Assembly: GCA_004299305.1 (NCBI GenBank)
Contig: SCPZ01000122.1
Location: 1-59,545 of the forward strand
Length of the DNA stretch: 59,545 bases
Reading direction: 5' to 3'
From: Methylobacter sp.
GTDB lineage: Bacteria; Pseudomonadota; Gammaproteobacteria; Methylococcales; Methylomonadaceae
In this document: positions 1 to 9,241 of the stretch, one piece after another
Layout: each line of letters begins with the position of its first letter
Position numbering within the stretch: the stretch's first letter is position 1
Made by a program: the position numbers and the translations under genes
The notes under the pieces: generated by a model
Told to the model about the DNA's origin: nothing
The model's input: the letters and a program-made list of their open reading frames with translations, nothing else
Databases searched by the model: none

Positions 1-122
1 CTGATAAAACTCTAAGTCATTAGAATTGTTAAAAATCCGTTTAAATCCGTCCAATCAGTGTCATCCGTGTGCTATTTTTTAGCTGTTGAAGTTGCGTATT
101 TTATTTATTGCGAGTTGCCTTA
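1..122. repeat. ATCCGT-type dispersed repeat, right half plus tail (truncated by window edge)
   Basis: This is non-coding sequence rich in ATCCGT words (AAATCCGTTTAAATCCGTCC, then TCATCCGTGTGC), followed by a tail ending TTATTTATTGCGAGTTGCCT. It aligns almost base for base with 20270-20392, with only a handful of substitutions. The full copy at 20234-20340 shows that the ATCCGT part is one arm of an imperfect inverted repeat, so the left arm here probably lies before the window. No protein-coding signal was seen. Confidence 0.8.
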
Positions 123-232
123 ACATGAATCTGGTAGAATGCTCCGATGGATGCGCCGAGCAATCAATACCGGCTCATCGGCTGATGCCGCCAGTCTCGG
201 CCTTGCCTGGAAATAAACCGCAAAGCACCTGA

Positions 233-1057
233 ATGATGCAACAAAATCCCCCCCGAATTTTTATCTACGCCGCGCTAGCCTGCGAGGCCAAACCGCTGGT
301 CGAGCATTTCAAATTAAAAAAAGATACCACTGTTCAGCCGTTTGCGGTTTATTTAAATCAAGACATCTGCCTGACGGTAACCGGACTGGGCAAAAGCGCA
401 ATGGCAGCCGGGCTGGCTTATACCCAGGCCTTATTGGGTGCGGTTGAACATCCGGTGTTGGTTAATATCGGTATCGCCGGACATAAAGACCATGCTGTGG
501 GCAGTCTGTTTTTAATCGATAAAATCACCGATGTCGACAGTCAAAAAAGCTATTATCCGCCGCTGGTTTTTACGCCGCCTTGCCCCACTGCAAGCATACA
601 AACGGTATCAAGGCCGCAGTTTGATTATGGGCTGCAACATCTTTGCGATATGGAAGCGTCTGCATTTTATGAAACTGCGATTCGATTTTCGACAGGCGAA
701 TTAATCCACTGCCTGAAAGTTATTTCGGATAATGAATTATCGCCTGTCGAAAACATCCAGCCCAAGCAGGTTGCCGAATTAATAGCTGCGCATGTTACCG
801 CGATTGAAACCCTGCTGGCGGAGTTAAGCCGTCTTGCGGCCCTGATAACGGTGCCGGAATCCAGGCTGTTTGAACAGCTGCTACAACGCTATCATTTTAC
901 GGTCAGCGAACAGGGACAGCTAAAAAATCGGCTGTCCCGCTGGGCGGTATTAAGCCAAGCCCAAAACCTTGAATTTGATGAATCTTTGCTTCACAAAGGC
1001 AAAGATGTTTTGTTTTGGCTAGATCAACAAATCAGTAAAATCGAATTTTGTTTATAA
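233..1057 (+). CDS. Nucleoside phosphorylase/nucleosidase-like protein (PNP/MTAN superfamily)
   Basis: This is a 274-residue protein of the purine nucleoside phosphorylase / methylthioadenosine nucleosidase fold. Visible family landmarks are GIAGH at 80-84 (phosphate/ribose loop region), DMEASA at 139-144 (the Met-Glu pair that binds ribose in MTA/SAH nucleosidases) and ISDN at 164-167, whose Asp is the usual catalytic acid. The C-terminal 75 residues after the nucleosidase core are helical and not typical of MTAN; they may be a family-specific extension. The substrate cannot be read from sequence. Hopanoid-associated phosphorylase and MTA/SAH nucleosidase are both possible. Two adjacent ATG codons (233 and 236) can serve as start. 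A gene upstream is not visible because the window begins in repeat sequence. Confidence 0.7.
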   Translation: MMQQNPPRIFIYAALACEAKPLVEHFKLKKDTTVQPFAVYLNQDICLTVTGLGKSAMAAGLAYTQALLGAVEHPVLVNIGIAGHKDHAVGSLFLIDKITDVDSQKSYYPPLVFTPPCPTASIQTVSRPQFDYGLQHLCDMEASAFYETAIRFSTGELIHCLKVISDNELSPVENIQPKQVAELIAAHVTAIETLLAELSRLAALITVPESRLFEQLLQRYHFTVSEQGQLKNRLSRWAVLSQAQNLEFDESLLHKGKDVLFWLDQQISKIEFCL

Positions 1058-1072
1058 CGGGCTTTCAAGCTG

Positions 1073-1435
1073 TTAAAAGAATATGAATGCATGTTTGCTG
1101 ACCGCGACAATTGCGATATAAACGAAGCAAGCAAGCGCAGCGGCAAAAGCCTTCCAACGCAGTTCGCCCTGACTCTTGATAGCAACAATGCCGAGACCTA
1201 CGTATGCCACCAAGGCTATTAGTTTGGCGATAATCCAGCCGTATTCGCCCGACAACCATGAGCCTTGAAAAACCAGCGTAAAACCGGTGATCAATAAAAA
1301 AGTATTGAGCACATGTGGCCCGATTTTTATCCATTTTTGTTCCAGCATTTCCGGGCGTTTTTCCGCCAAGTAAACCCGGCCGATAAAACTGGAAATAGAT
1401 AATAGAATAAAGCTAAGGTGAAGAATTTTAATCAT
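1073..1435 (-). CDS. SirB2-family integral membrane protein
   Basis: This is a 120-residue, strongly hydrophobic protein with four predicted membrane segments, starting MIKILHLSFILLSISSFIGR. The pattern (short N-terminal helix, the motif around residues 30-45 with LEQKWIKIGPHVLNT, and a conserved GxL...K middle) matches the SirB2 / invasion-gene-expression-up-regulator membrane family. Its molecular function is unknown. It is convergent with the upstream nucleosidase gene, with a 15-bp gap, and lies 65 bp downstream of thrB on the same strand. The ATG at 1435 is preceded by AGGAGC at a normal spacing. Confidence 0.75.
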   Translation of the reverse strand: MIKILHLSFILLSISSFIGRVYLAEKRPEMLEQKWIKIGPHVLNTFLLITGFTLVFQGSWLSGEYGWIIAKLIALVAYVGLGIVAIKSQGELRWKAFAAALACFVYIAIVAVSKHAFIFF

Positions 1436-1500
1436 GCTGTGCTCCTAAGGTTAAAAATATTTGCGTTACCCGATAAAGCTGAGTTGAGCAGCTTGGCTGC

Positions 1501-2454
1501 TCAAACGAAACTTATGCCCTCTGGGTATAAATAAGCCCGTTGCCGGTGCTGCAATAGTATACGTCGAAAAACCAGCGGATCTTTTTGCTGGGTTATTTCG
1601 CCTGGTCGAGGATAGCGCTGGTGCTCCAGGCGAGATAACCAAAAACGCAATGCCGCCGCCCTGAGCATGATAGGCCAGTGTTGTTTTTCCAGCTTCGTTA
1701 AGGGCCTCAGGCTTTCATAAGCGGCTAACAGGGCCGTGAACTTTTCGTTATTCACTGTGCCGTTATCGCAGCACCAATCGTTAGCCGTTATCGCAATATC
1801 AAGCAGCAAAGCATCGGAGCAGGCGCTGTAAAAATCCAACAATCCACTAAGCTGCTCATCGGCAAACAATACATTATCCCTGAACAGGTCGGCGTGAATG
1901 ACGCCTCTGGGCAGATTAACCGGGCTGTTTTTCACTTGAAAATCCAGTTCGTCATTGATCAGCTCGCGATCTGTTGGCGATAAATGAGCGCCGATTTTAT
2001 TCAACACCGTTTTGCACCAACTCAAGTCATTGCTGTTCTTTACCGGAAAATCGTAGTCCTGTGTGCAACGATGCAAACTTGCCAACTGCAAACCGATTTC
2101 CTGACAATGTAAAATCGATGGCGTTGTTATGGCTATGCCGGACAATCGCTTAAATACCGCAGCAGGCTTGCCGTTAAGTTGACGCAACAGATTTGACTGC
2201 CGGTCGCTTTGGGGATTAGGGCAGCGCAGCTTGTTTGCGCCTAGATGCGATAATAGCGTTAAAACATGCCCTAATTCATCGACAGTCAACGACTCGAATA
2301 ACGTTAAGACAAAACTACCCAGCGTAGTTGTTACGAAATAATTGGTATTGTCGATGCCGTCCGTTATACCCTCGAAACTGACGACTTCGCCGAGGGCATA
2401 AGCGCTAAAGAATTGATCGAGTTGCGGGCGTGTTATGCGAGTAAATACAGACAC
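1501..2454 (-). CDS. thrB: Homoserine kinase, aminoglycoside-phosphotransferase type
   Basis: This cytoplasmic 317-residue kinase phosphorylates homoserine to O-phosphohomoserine in threonine biosynthesis. It belongs to the APH-like homoserine kinases of Pseudomonas and relatives, not the GHMP ThrB of E. coli. Visible features are the N-terminal nucleotide-binding region with GITDGIDNTNY at about 29-39, the catalytic-loop motif IHADLFRDNVLF (Asp of HAD, Asn of DN) and the metal-binding LLDFYSA shortly after. The length is typical. The adjoining DUF2782 gene, 12 bp upstream on the same strand, repeats an arrangement common in Pseudomonas-like genomes and supports the call. Confidence 0.9.
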   Translation of the reverse strand: MSVFTRITRPQLDQFFSAYALGEVVSFEGITDGIDNTNYFVTTTLGSFVLTLFESLTVDELGHVLTLLSHLGANKLRCPNPQSDRQSNLLRQLNGKPAAVFKRLSGIAITTPSILHCQEIGLQLASLHRCTQDYDFPVKNSNDLSWCKTVLNKIGAHLSPTDRELINDELDFQVKNSPVNLPRGVIHADLFRDNVLFADEQLSGLLDFYSACSDALLLDIAITANDWCCDNGTVNNEKFTALLAAYESLRPLTKLEKQHWPIMLRAAALRFWLSRLEHQRYPRPGEITQQKDPLVFRRILLQHRQRAYLYPEGISFV

Positions 2455-2466
2455 TGCTTTAAGCGG

Positions 2467-2802
2467 CTACCATTCCAGCAAGTTCCACATTTGAACCTCG
2501 GAGCCTTTATCCAGATCGCTACGGCGTACATCCATTTTGCCGTCGCCATTGGTATCGAGAAAATAATAAGGAGGACCGACAGCCGGTACGACTTTTACCA
2601 TATAGAGCCTGCCGCCACGGCGGTATTCCTGGATAGTGTCTTTACCTTTACGAATAATGGTAATGTCCGGCTCCATTGTTTCACCGTTTTGCACCGGTAA
2701 AGGCGGTTCCGGCGCTTCCGGCACGGCCTCAAGCGTCGGTGGTTGCTCATCGACAGCATATGCCGGGAAAGCCAGCAAACTCAGTAAAATAAAACGTCGC
2801 AT
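2467..2802 (-). CDS. DUF2782 periplasmic protein
   Basis: This is a 111-residue protein with a cleavable signal peptide (MRRFILLSLLAFPAYAVDEQ, likely cleaved after AYA), a Pro/Glu-rich linker and the DUF2782 domain: DITIIRKGKDTIQEYRRGG and then GPPYYFLDTNGDGK. Its function is unknown. The domain contains a DTNGDGKMD stretch resembling a calcium-binding loop, although no metal binding is established. It precedes thrB with a 12-bp gap and is probably co-transcribed with it. Confidence 0.85.
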   Translation of the reverse strand: MRRFILLSLLAFPAYAVDEQPPTLEAVPEAPEPPLPVQNGETMEPDITIIRKGKDTIQEYRRGGRLYMVKVVPAVGPPYYFLDTNGDGKMDVRRSDLDKGSEVQMWNLLEW

Positions 2803-2925
2803 AAAGTGACTCTTTTGAAAATAAAAACTGCGTCTATCTTATTACAGTTTTTACCGGCTTGCTTAACTAAAATAACCCGGTAATTCATGCGCTGTTTAAA
2901 TACAATAAATACCTGATAACACTGG

Positions 2926-2990
2926 TACGCTAGGAAGCGCATCAACCGCGACTGATGCGCTACACTGTGTTCAGCATATCCTACGGATGG
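2926..2990. repeat. Dispersed 'GAAGCGCATCAA' palindromic repeat
   Basis: The intergenic gap 2803-3010 has no gene. It holds a stem-loop with 9-bp arms (AGCGCATCA at 2936-2944, TGATGCGCT at 2953-2961), followed by TGTTCAGCATATCCTAC. A related copy lies at 44433-44490 (GAAGCGCATCAATCGCGA plus GCACATCCTAC), so this is one member of a dispersed family. Just after it, 2998-3018 carries a degenerate version of the TTATTGCGAGTTGCC tail seen at 98-122 and 20368-20392. Confidence 0.65.
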
Positions 2991-3010
2991 GGTCGTTTAT
3001 TTTTTGCGAG

Positions 3011-4585
3011 TTACCTTTTATTGTCCGGGCGCATTACGACCCCGAACCCTAACAATAAAGCCAACGCTCCCCACAGCAAACTAGGCGCCAGCCAAAACCA
3101 GTTTTGGTAAAAAGTGGCGGGCGGGTTTTTCAGGTAAGGCACTTCGTATAAGCCTGCCCAAGCCTGATGTATCGGAGAGCGCTCCAGGATTTCTCCCGAT
3201 GCCAGCGAGACCGTGGAAATGCCGGTGTTGGTAACACGCAATACCGGGCGGCGAAATTCTACGCCGCGCGCCAGGGTCATATACATGTGTTGATAGGGTT
3301 CCTGCCAGGCGCCATACCAGGAATCGTTGGTGACGTTGACGATGAACTGTGCGCCAAGTTCGGCCAGAGAACGCGAAAATTTCGGGAACAGGCTTTCGTA
3401 ACATATTTGCGCACCCATTTTATAGCCATTCCAGCGCAATAAATCGTTAGGACCCTGGCCACGCGCAAAGTGGCCGGTAGGCGGCAGCCAGTTGCGGATT
3501 TCCGGGAAAAGCTGTTCGCCGGGTATGTATTCTCCGAAAGCCAATAAAATCGACTTGCTGTAATGCGGCGGCACTATCTCGCCGTCCTTGTTCAAGACAA
3601 ATAGGGAATTGGTAATCAGGCGGGATTGTTCATCGGCACTGTAAGCCCCGGTAATCAGCGGCAGTTGCCGGTCATGAAGAAACTGCGCCAACGCTACCGG
3701 GTAGTCGTCGAATTTAAATCGTTCGCCCAGCAATGCCGGGAATGCGGTTTCGGGCCACAGGGCGAAATCGATTTTCGCGTCTTGATGGGCTTTCAGCGCG
3801 GTATCGGTCAGCGTTAGATAACGGTTGAATATTTCTTTACCGTAGCCTTTACCCAGTTCGGCGGCCAGTTTTTCCGCGTTTTCGATATAGGCCTGAACCA
3901 TCAGCGTTTTAAACGTCGCATCCGGTTGCGGCAGCCGGTTTTTAAGCCACAGGCCACCGACGTTCAACAGTATAAAACCGGCTACGACAGCGGCTAAGAT
4001 GATTTTTCCGGTGTTTTGCTTGCGCTGTTCCCAGGCGATGTAAAGCGGCAGGTTGCAAAGCAGAGTCACGGCGCTAAGTCCGCTAAAGCCTATGACTTCC
4101 GCCCAATGGTAAACGGGGATATTGGCCCCGTACCAGGAATAACCGAAATTCCAGTCGAACAGGGTCAGCGAATAGGCTTCGCAAAGCGTGGTGATCAGCG
4201 CCATCAATCCCAACGAAAGCTGGGCAGGCCATTGGAATTTATTTTTTCCAACAAACCACAGTACACCGGCCAGCGGCACAAATAAGTGCGCTATCAATCC
4301 GTAGATTAACATGCCTATGACTGCTATAGGCCAATCCAAGTGGGCAAACTCATGTAACAGGTAAGTGACCCAGTTAAAGCCGATTAGCGTGAATACGAAA
4401 GAGGTGATTAAGCCGCCCAAGAAAACGCTTTTTAAGCAGGTTTGCCTATTCCAGAAAATCCACAACGGCACAAAACAGAATAAAGAGGCCCAAGGCGGGA
4501 AAGGGATGTAACTGGTGCCGATTAGCACGCCGGACAGGATGGGCAGTAGCCAGGGTTTAAGATTGCCGGGTGTAACGCTGTTCAT
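3011..4585 (-). CDS. lnt: Apolipoprotein N-acyltransferase
   Basis: This is an inner-membrane enzyme that transfers the third acyl chain onto the N-terminal cysteine of diacylglyceryl-lipoproteins. The N-terminal ~200 residues form several membrane helices and the C-terminal ~280 residues form the periplasmic nitrilase (carbon-nitrogen hydrolase) domain. The nitrilase Glu-Lys-Cys triad is recognisable: WPETAFP, the Lys in HYSKSILLAFGEYIP, and the Cys in QICYESLFP. A final helix precedes the C-terminus. The reading frame is open up to 4693, but the upstream portion is low-complexity and overlaps a palindrome. The Met at 4585 (MNSVTPGNLKPWLLP) places the first helix at the expected position, giving 524 residues. 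Confidence 0.92.
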   Translation of the reverse strand: MNSVTPGNLKPWLLPILSGVLIGTSYIPFPPWASLFCFVPLWIFWNRQTCLKSVFLGGLITSFVFTLIGFNWVTYLLHEFAHLDWPIAVIGMLIYGLIAHLFVPLAGVLWFVGKNKFQWPAQLSLGLMALITTLCEAYSLTLFDWNFGYSWYGANIPVYHWAEVIGFSGLSAVTLLCNLPLYIAWEQRKQNTGKIILAAVVAGFILLNVGGLWLKNRLPQPDATFKTLMVQAYIENAEKLAAELGKGYGKEIFNRYLTLTDTALKAHQDAKIDFALWPETAFPALLGERFKFDDYPVALAQFLHDRQLPLITGAYSADEQSRLITNSLFVLNKDGEIVPPHYSKSILLAFGEYIPGEQLFPEIRNWLPPTGHFARGQGPNDLLRWNGYKMGAQICYESLFPKFSRSLAELGAQFIVNVTNDSWYGAWQEPYQHMYMTLARGVEFRRPVLRVTNTGISTVSLASGEILERSPIHQAWAGLYEVPYLKNPPATFYQNWFWLAPSLLWGALALLLGFGVVMRPDNKR

Positions 4586-4685
4586 GGTGTCAGGGATGCG
4601 ATGTGGTTGTGCGGTGATAAATATGCCGTCCGAGACATTCTGCGACTCGCACCGCTGGAGCGGGAGCGGGAGCGGGACAGGATGG

Positions 4686-4709
4686 GTTCCCACGCTGGAA
4701 CGTGGGAAC
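4686..4709. repeat. Palindrome GTTCCCACG-N6-CGTGGGAAC
   Basis: This 9-bp perfect inverted repeat with a 6-nt spacer sits between parA-like and lnt. It is preceded (about 4658-4679) by a short GGGAGC-type tandem repeat. A degraded relative, GTTCCCACGCGCTACG, lies at about 59066-59081. It is probably another dispersed repeat and not a regulatory site. Confidence 0.6.
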
Positions 4710-4727
4710 GATGAATGTATTTACAAC

Positions 4728-5510
4728 TTAACTGCCATGAATCTCCGCATATAACGCCCGGTATTCGTCAGTCAATTTATGAGTGGGAACATAATGCACC
4801 AGCGGTTTAGATTCTGAGTGCGACTCCCTGACTTTGACCGATGGCGAGATCATTGCCGCCAATACCGGCAGTCCTTCGGCAATAAGCTCTTCGACTATCT
4901 GGCGGGGCATATTAGCTTGTTTTTGGTATTGGTTGACGATGATGCCTTCAACTTCAAGATTCTGGTTATGGTCGGCTTTAACCTCTGCCACCACCTGCAT
5001 CAGTGAATACAGGGCTTCTCTGGCAAAGGTGTCGCAATCGAAAGGAATCAGGCATTTTTCGGCTGCGATTAACGCAGACTGGCTGTAAAAGTTCAGGATG
5101 GGTGGGGTGTCCATATAGATCTCATCAAAACCTTCAAGCTTTTCCAGCGCTTCTTTTAACTTAAAGATTTTCATCCTCGATTCCAAACGGCTTTGCAAGG
5201 GTTCAAGTTCAGGGTGCGACGGAATGACGAACAGGTTGGGAAACGGGGTTTCATGTATCGCACTTTCAAGACCGGACCCGGTTGTACCGCCGCCGAACAG
5301 GGACAGGCTCAGACAATCTTTAAAAAAGTGGGCAATGGTTTTATCGCTATCGCTGACTTTATTGCCGAGCAGGTATTGCGTTGAATTGCCTTGAACATCG
5401 AGATCGATGACTAATGTACGCTTGCCTTCAACAGCGCTAATGGCGGCTAAATTGCATGTGATAGTAGATTTGCCGACTCCGCCTTTCTGGTTGAAAATGA
5501 CTCTGCGCAT
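4728..5510 (-). CDS. ParA/MinD-family ATPase
   Basis: This is a 260-residue deviant-Walker ATPase. The signature KGGVGKST occupies residues 9-16, with the Lys at the start typical of ParA/Soj/MinD. Switch/Walker-B elements follow as VIDLDVQGN and YMDTPPILN. No partner ParB or parS-like sequence is visible nearby, so this looks like an orphan ParA used for positioning a protein cargo and not for plasmid partition. The gene ends in GS* immediately before the lnt upstream palindrome and begins 58 bp downstream of the ybeL-like gene on the same strand. Confidence 0.85.
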   Translation of the reverse strand: MRRVIFNQKGGVGKSTITCNLAAISAVEGKRTLVIDLDVQGNSTQYLLGNKVSDSDKTIAHFFKDCLSLSLFGGGTTGSGLESAIHETPFPNLFVIPSHPELEPLQSRLESRMKIFKLKEALEKLEGFDEIYMDTPPILNFYSQSALIAAEKCLIPFDCDTFAREALYSLMQVVAEVKADHNQNLEVEGIIVNQYQKQANMPRQIVEELIAEGLPVLAAMISPSVKVRESHSESKPLVHYVPTHKLTDEYRALYAEIHGS

Positions 5511-5568
5511 GTTATCCCCGTTAAATCAAATAGTTGAAAGCCGCATTATAAGGCTTGAGCTGGTAATA

Positions 5569-6054
5569 TCAAATGCGGATAAAGGTTTTGCCGTGGCATT
5601 GCGGACATTCGGGAATTTCGCTGGGTGTTTTAAAAGCAATTTCTTTGCCGCAGTCGTCGCAGATAAAGGTGCCCGGCACTGTAATGTCGCCGCTGTGATA
5701 GGTGTGCGCTTTTGCTAATTGTTCAATTTTTGCCAGTTCCAGGCGAGTTTTATCGGCAAGGCTTAAAAAAGCATCCAGTGTGAAGTTTTCAATCAACTCA
5801 ATATCGAATTTAAACCATTCGGATAAAGACTCATTGTCTTCCTCAGCCGATAAACCATGCGCCGCATGTTCGATGTCGCGTTTAACAAAACCTGAAACCT
5901 TGTCCAATTCTTCGCTGGTTAAGTCGCTATTTTTGCTGGTTTTTTCTTTTGATATTTCCAGCGCTTCGGCAAACGAATGCAGCGTATCTTCCATGGTTTC
6001 ATGGAGATGCGTCATAAGATCGGAATAGGCGGTGACAAGTTTGTTTTTATTCAT
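5569..6054 (-). CDS. YbeL-like zinc-ribbon protein (DUF1451)
   Basis: This is a 161-residue protein with a helical, acidic N-terminal part (residues 1-125, probable coiled coil) and a C-terminal zinc ribbon with two Cys pairs, CDDCGKEI and CPQCHGKTF. This matches the YbeL/DUF1451 family. In E. coli ybeL also borders leuS, so divergence from leuS here is conserved context. The function is unknown; a nucleic-acid or protein scaffold role is only a guess. Confidence 0.8.
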   Translation of the reverse strand: MNKNKLVTAYSDLMTHLHETMEDTLHSFAEALEISKEKTSKNSDLTSEELDKVSGFVKRDIEHAAHGLSAEEDNESLSEWFKFDIELIENFTLDAFLSLADKTRLELAKIEQLAKAHTYHSGDITVPGTFICDDCGKEIAFKTPSEIPECPQCHGKTFIRI

Positions 6055-6139
6055 AGGGGTTGGGCTCCTGAAAATGGCGCTTTAGATTTAAGCAACTGTA
6101 CGGTATTCTAACGCTTTTGACTGGTAAAAGACGAGAAGG

Positions 6140-8590
6140 ATGCAAGAAAATTATAAGCCGTTGGCAATCGAGCAAGAAGTACAGGCCGCCTGGGACGCTT
6201 CAGGCGTATTTAATGTGTCCGAATCGTCGACACAGGATAAATATTATTGTTTGTCGATGTTTCCTTACCCCAGCGGCAAGCTGCACATGGGACACGTCCG
6301 CAACTACACCATCGGCGATGTGATTAGCCGCTATCAGCGCATGTTGGGCAAGAATGTCATGCAGCCGATGGGCTGGGATGCGTTCGGCCTGCCTGCGGAA
6401 AACGCCGCTATGCAGCATGGCGTGCATCCTGCCGATTGGACCTACAGCAACATCGACTATATGCGCGACCAGCTCAAGCGATTGGGTTTCGGCTATGACT
6501 GGGACCGCGAACTGGCTACCTGCGATCCCTCTTATTATAAGTGGGAGCAATGGTTCTTCCTGAAGCTGCTGGAAAAAGGCCTGGTTTACAAGAAAACCGC
6601 ACCGGTCAACTGGTGTCCGCACGACATGACCGTTCTGGCTAACGAGCAGGTCATTGACGGCTGCTGCTGGCGTTGCGACACCCAAGTTGAGCGCAAGGAA
6701 ATCGCCCAGTGGTTCTTAAAAATCACCGCTTATGCGGATGAATTGCTGGCCTCTCTGGAAACGCTGGACGGCTGGCCGGAACAGGTCAAGACCATGCAGG
6801 CCAACTGGATAGGCCGCTCCGAAGGCGTGGAGATGGATTTTCCGGTGCCTGAGTTGAATCAGCATCTAAGCATCTACACCACTCGCCCCGACACCTTGAT
6901 GGGCGTGACCTATCTTGCCGTGGCGGCGGAACATCCGCTAGCGTTGAAAGCCGCGGAAACCAACCCTGAAATCAGTGCATTTATCGATGACTGCAAGATG
7001 ATGGAGACCTCGGAAGCGGCCATGGAAACCATGGAAAAACGCGGCATCGATTCCGGCATCAAAGCGGTTCATCCGATCACCGGCGAACAGGTTCCGGTGT
7101 GGATTGCTAATTTCGTGTTGATGGGCTACGGCACCGGCGCGGTGATGTCCGTTCCGGCTCATGACCAACGCGATTTCGAGTTTGCTCTTAAGTACGGTAT
7201 CGCGATCAAACAGGTGATTTTTGCCAAAGACGGCGGAAATGATGATTGTTCGGAGCAGGCTTACACCGTAAAAGGCGTATTAAAAAATTCCGGCCAGTTT
7301 GACGGCTTGACCTCGGAACAAGCTTTTGTCGCTATTTCGGAAGCCTTGGAACAAGATCAAAAAGGCCAACGCAAAACCAATTTTAGGTTGCGCGACTGGG
7401 GCGTTTCCCGTCAGCGTTACTGGGGCGCGCCGATTCCGGTTATTTATTGCGACGACTGCGGCACGGTTCCGGTTCCCGAGCAGGATTTGCCGGTGGAACT
7501 GCCAAGAGACGTGGTTCTGGACGGCTCGCAATCGCCCCTGGTCGCTCATCCGACTTTCTCCCATACGACCTGTCCGACCTGCGGCAAAGCGGCGCGCCGG
7601 GAAACCGATACCTTCGATACCTTTATGGAATCGTCCTGGTATTTCGCGCGTTTCGCAGGCAGCAACCCGGACAAGATGATCGATGAAAGCGCCAAATACT
7701 GGTTGCCTGTCGATCATTATATCGGCGGCATTGAGCACGCTATTTTGCATTTATTGTATGCGCGGTTTTATACCAAATTGCTGCGCGATGAAGGCTTGCT
7801 AGTTAGCGATGAGCCGTTTAAAAGGCTGTTGACCCAAGGCATGGTGCTCAAAGACGGCAGCAAAATGTCCAAGTCCAAGGGCAACACGGTTGATCCGCAA
7901 AGCCTGATCGACCAATACGGCGCAGATACCGTGCGTTTGTTTATCATGTTCGCAGCGCCGCCTGAGCAATCGCTGGAATGGTCCGACAGTGGCGTAGAAG
8001 GCGCGTTCCGGTTCCTGAAACGGCTGTGGAAACAGGCTTACCTGCATTGCGATGCCGGTGGTTCAACCAAGCCGCTGGATAAGCAAACGTTAACCGCAGA
8101 GCAGCAAGCGGTGCGTCGCCAACTGCATCTGACTATCCAGAAAGCGACCGACGATTTCGGCAGACGTTATACCTTTAATACCGTGATTGCCGCGAATATG
8201 GAGCTGATCAACAGCTTGTCCAAATTTGCCGACGATTCCGACAACGGCAAAGCGGTTCGGCACGAAGCGTTGGAAGCCATCGTGTTGATGCTGTCGCCAA
8301 TTGTGCCGCATATCTGCCATCAGTTGTGGCTGGATTTGGGCCATCAAGAAGCAGTGGTCAGCGCGTCATGGCCCGAAGTTGATACAACGGCTTTGGAGCA
8401 GGATACCTTGGAGCTGGTATTGCAGGTTAACGGTAAATTGCGCAGCAAGATGTCGGTATCGATCAATGCATCTAAAGATGAAATAGAGGCAATGGCGCTG
8501 AGTGATGAGCATGTTAAGCGCTTTATTGAAGACCAGCCGGTCAAAAAAGTGATAGTAGTGCCTAAAAAACTGGTCAATATTGTTGTTTAG
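6140..8590 (+). CDS. leuS: Leucyl-tRNA synthetase
   Basis: This is an 816-residue class Ia synthetase that charges tRNA-Leu. The ATP-binding HIGH motif appears as HMGH at 49-52 ([11 protein letters not shown]) and the KMSKS loop at about residue 575 ([11 protein letters not shown]). The editing (CP1) domain lies between them, with the conserved [12 protein letters not shown] and the Asp-containing [12 protein letters not shown]. Zinc-type Cys clusters are present (CDDCG and CPTCGK). The anticodon-binding and C-terminal domains follow. Full length. It starts the leuS-lptE-holA series, divergent from the ybeL-like gene. Confidence 0.97.
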   Translation: MQENYKPLAIEQEVQAAWDASGVFNVSESSTQDKYYCLSMFPYPSGKLHMGHVRNYTIGDVISRYQRMLGKNVMQPMGWDAFGLPAENAAMQHGVHPADWTYSNIDYMRDQLKRLGFGYDWDRELATCDPSYYKWEQWFFLKLLEKGLVYKKTAPVNWCPHDMTVLANEQVIDGCCWRCDTQVERKEIAQWFLKITAYADELLASLETLDGWPEQVKTMQANWIGRSEGVEMDFPVPELNQHLSIYTTRPDTLMGVTYLAVAAEHPLALKAAETNPEISAFIDDCKMMETSEAAMETMEKRGIDSGIKAVHPITGEQVPVWIANFVLMGYGTGAVMSVPAHDQRDFEFALKYGIAIKQVIFAKDGGNDDCSEQAYTVKGVLKNSGQFDGLTSEQAFVAISEALEQDQKGQRKTNFRLRDWGVSRQRYWGAPIPVIYCDDCGTVPVPEQDLPVELPRDVVLDGSQSPLVAHPTFSHTTCPTCGKAARRETDTFDTFMESSWYFARFAGSNPDKMIDESAKYWLPVDHYIGGIEHAILHLLYARFYTKLLRDEGLLVSDEPFKRLLTQGMVLKDGSKMSKSKGNTVDPQSLIDQYGADTVRLFIMFAAPPEQSLEWSDSGVEGAFRFLKRLWKQAYLHCDAGGSTKPLDKQTLTAEQQAVRRQLHLTIQKATDDFGRRYTFNTVIAANMELINSLSKFADDSDNGKAVRHEALEAIVLMLSPIVPHICHQLWLDLGHQEAVVSASWPEVDTTALEQDTLELVLQVNGKLRSKMSVSINASKDEIEAMALSDEHVKRFIEDQPVKKVIVVPKKLVNIVV

Positions 8591-8610
8591 AAATAGTCTA
8601 ACCATAGCTT

Positions 8611-8726
8611 AATAGCACACCACGGATGACGCGGATTCAAACGGATTTTTAAAAGCCGATACCAAGTTTGTTAGGTGTTTTTAAATCCGTGGTTATCCGT
8701 TTCATCTGTGTCATCCGTGTTCTATT
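8611..8726. repeat. ATCCGT-type dispersed inverted repeat in the leuS-lptE gap
   Basis: The gap between leuS and lptE is filled by an imperfect inverted repeat. The left arm reads CACGGATGACGCGGATTCAA and the right arm ends ATCTGTGTCATCCGTGTTCT. It belongs to the family seen at 1-84, 20234-20340, 32386-32518 and 50111-50150. It ends about 5 bp before the lptE ribosome-binding site and may therefore form part of the lptE leader RNA. Confidence 0.8.
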
Positions 8727-8742
8727 TGTTAAGAGGAAAAAT

Positions 8743-9240
8743 GTGTTAACAAAAAAAGCAGTCATCGTTGTTATCGCGTTGTTATTGAGCGCTTGCGGCT
8801 ATCATTTGCGGGGCGCTTTTGAATTGCCTGCAAGCATGAAAAATGTCTATGTGGAAGGCGGATCAGCGCAGCTACGCGAACAATTCAAGCAAATTATGAG
8901 GTCATCTTCCGGCAGGCTTGCCGACTCTCGCACCGGGGCGGGCATTGTTATCAAGATATTCGACGAGGATTTTAATCGACGCGTGCTGTCGTTGAGTTCC
9001 AGAGGAAAATCTAACGAGTTTGAGCTCTACTATCACCTGGATTATGAACTTGCTAATGCAGGCGATGCGCTGTTAATGGAGCGGCAGCCGGTTGAGATCA
9101 GGCGCGAGTATTACAATGATCAGCAATTTATGATCGCCAAAGATCAAGAAGAAGCCGTAATACGTAACGAAATGTACCAACAGGCCGTGCATACCATTGT
9201 TAACCGCGCCAGGGTCGTATTAGAAGCCGGCGCGAAATAA
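8743..9240 (+). CDS. lptE: LPS-assembly lipoprotein LptE
   Basis: This is the outer-membrane lipoprotein that plugs the LptD barrel and delivers lipopolysaccharide to the surface. The GTG at 8743 is the best start. It follows AAGAGG at 8731-8736, and the resulting protein begins with a textbook lipoprotein signal (LLLSACG, acylated Cys at residue 18). The ATG two bases earlier is in another frame and stops after two codons. The frame upstream of 8743 translates repeat DNA and is not part of the gene. Mature LptE features (CGYHLRG, then beta strands, 165 residues) fit the family. holA follows after 1 bp. Confidence 0.9.
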   Translation: MLTKKAVIVVIALLLSACGYHLRGAFELPASMKNVYVEGGSAQLREQFKQIMRSSSGRLADSRTGAGIVIKIFDEDFNRRVLSLSSRGKSNEFELYYHLDYELANAGDALLMERQPVEIRREYYNDQQFMIAKDQEEAVIRNEMYQQAVHTIVNRARVVLEAGAK

Positions 9241-9241
9241 T

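Noticed and set aside
125-232. Open frame of 35 codons (MNLVECSDGC...) ending exactly before the nucleosidase ATG
   Set aside because: No recognisable family, no clear ribosome site and unusual composition; more likely leader or former coding remnants than a gene.
4586-4693. Longer N-terminus for lnt
   Set aside because: Extra residues are low-complexity and come from GGGAGC tandem and palindromic sequence; the Met at 4585 fits the family.
4728-5510. Plasmid partition locus
   Set aside because: Only a ParA-like ATPase is present; there is no ParB, no iteron-like repeats and the neighbours are chromosomal housekeeping genes.
8668-8742. Longer N-terminus for lptE
   Set aside because: It would translate part of a dispersed repeat and bury the lipoprotein signal 25 residues from the N-terminus.
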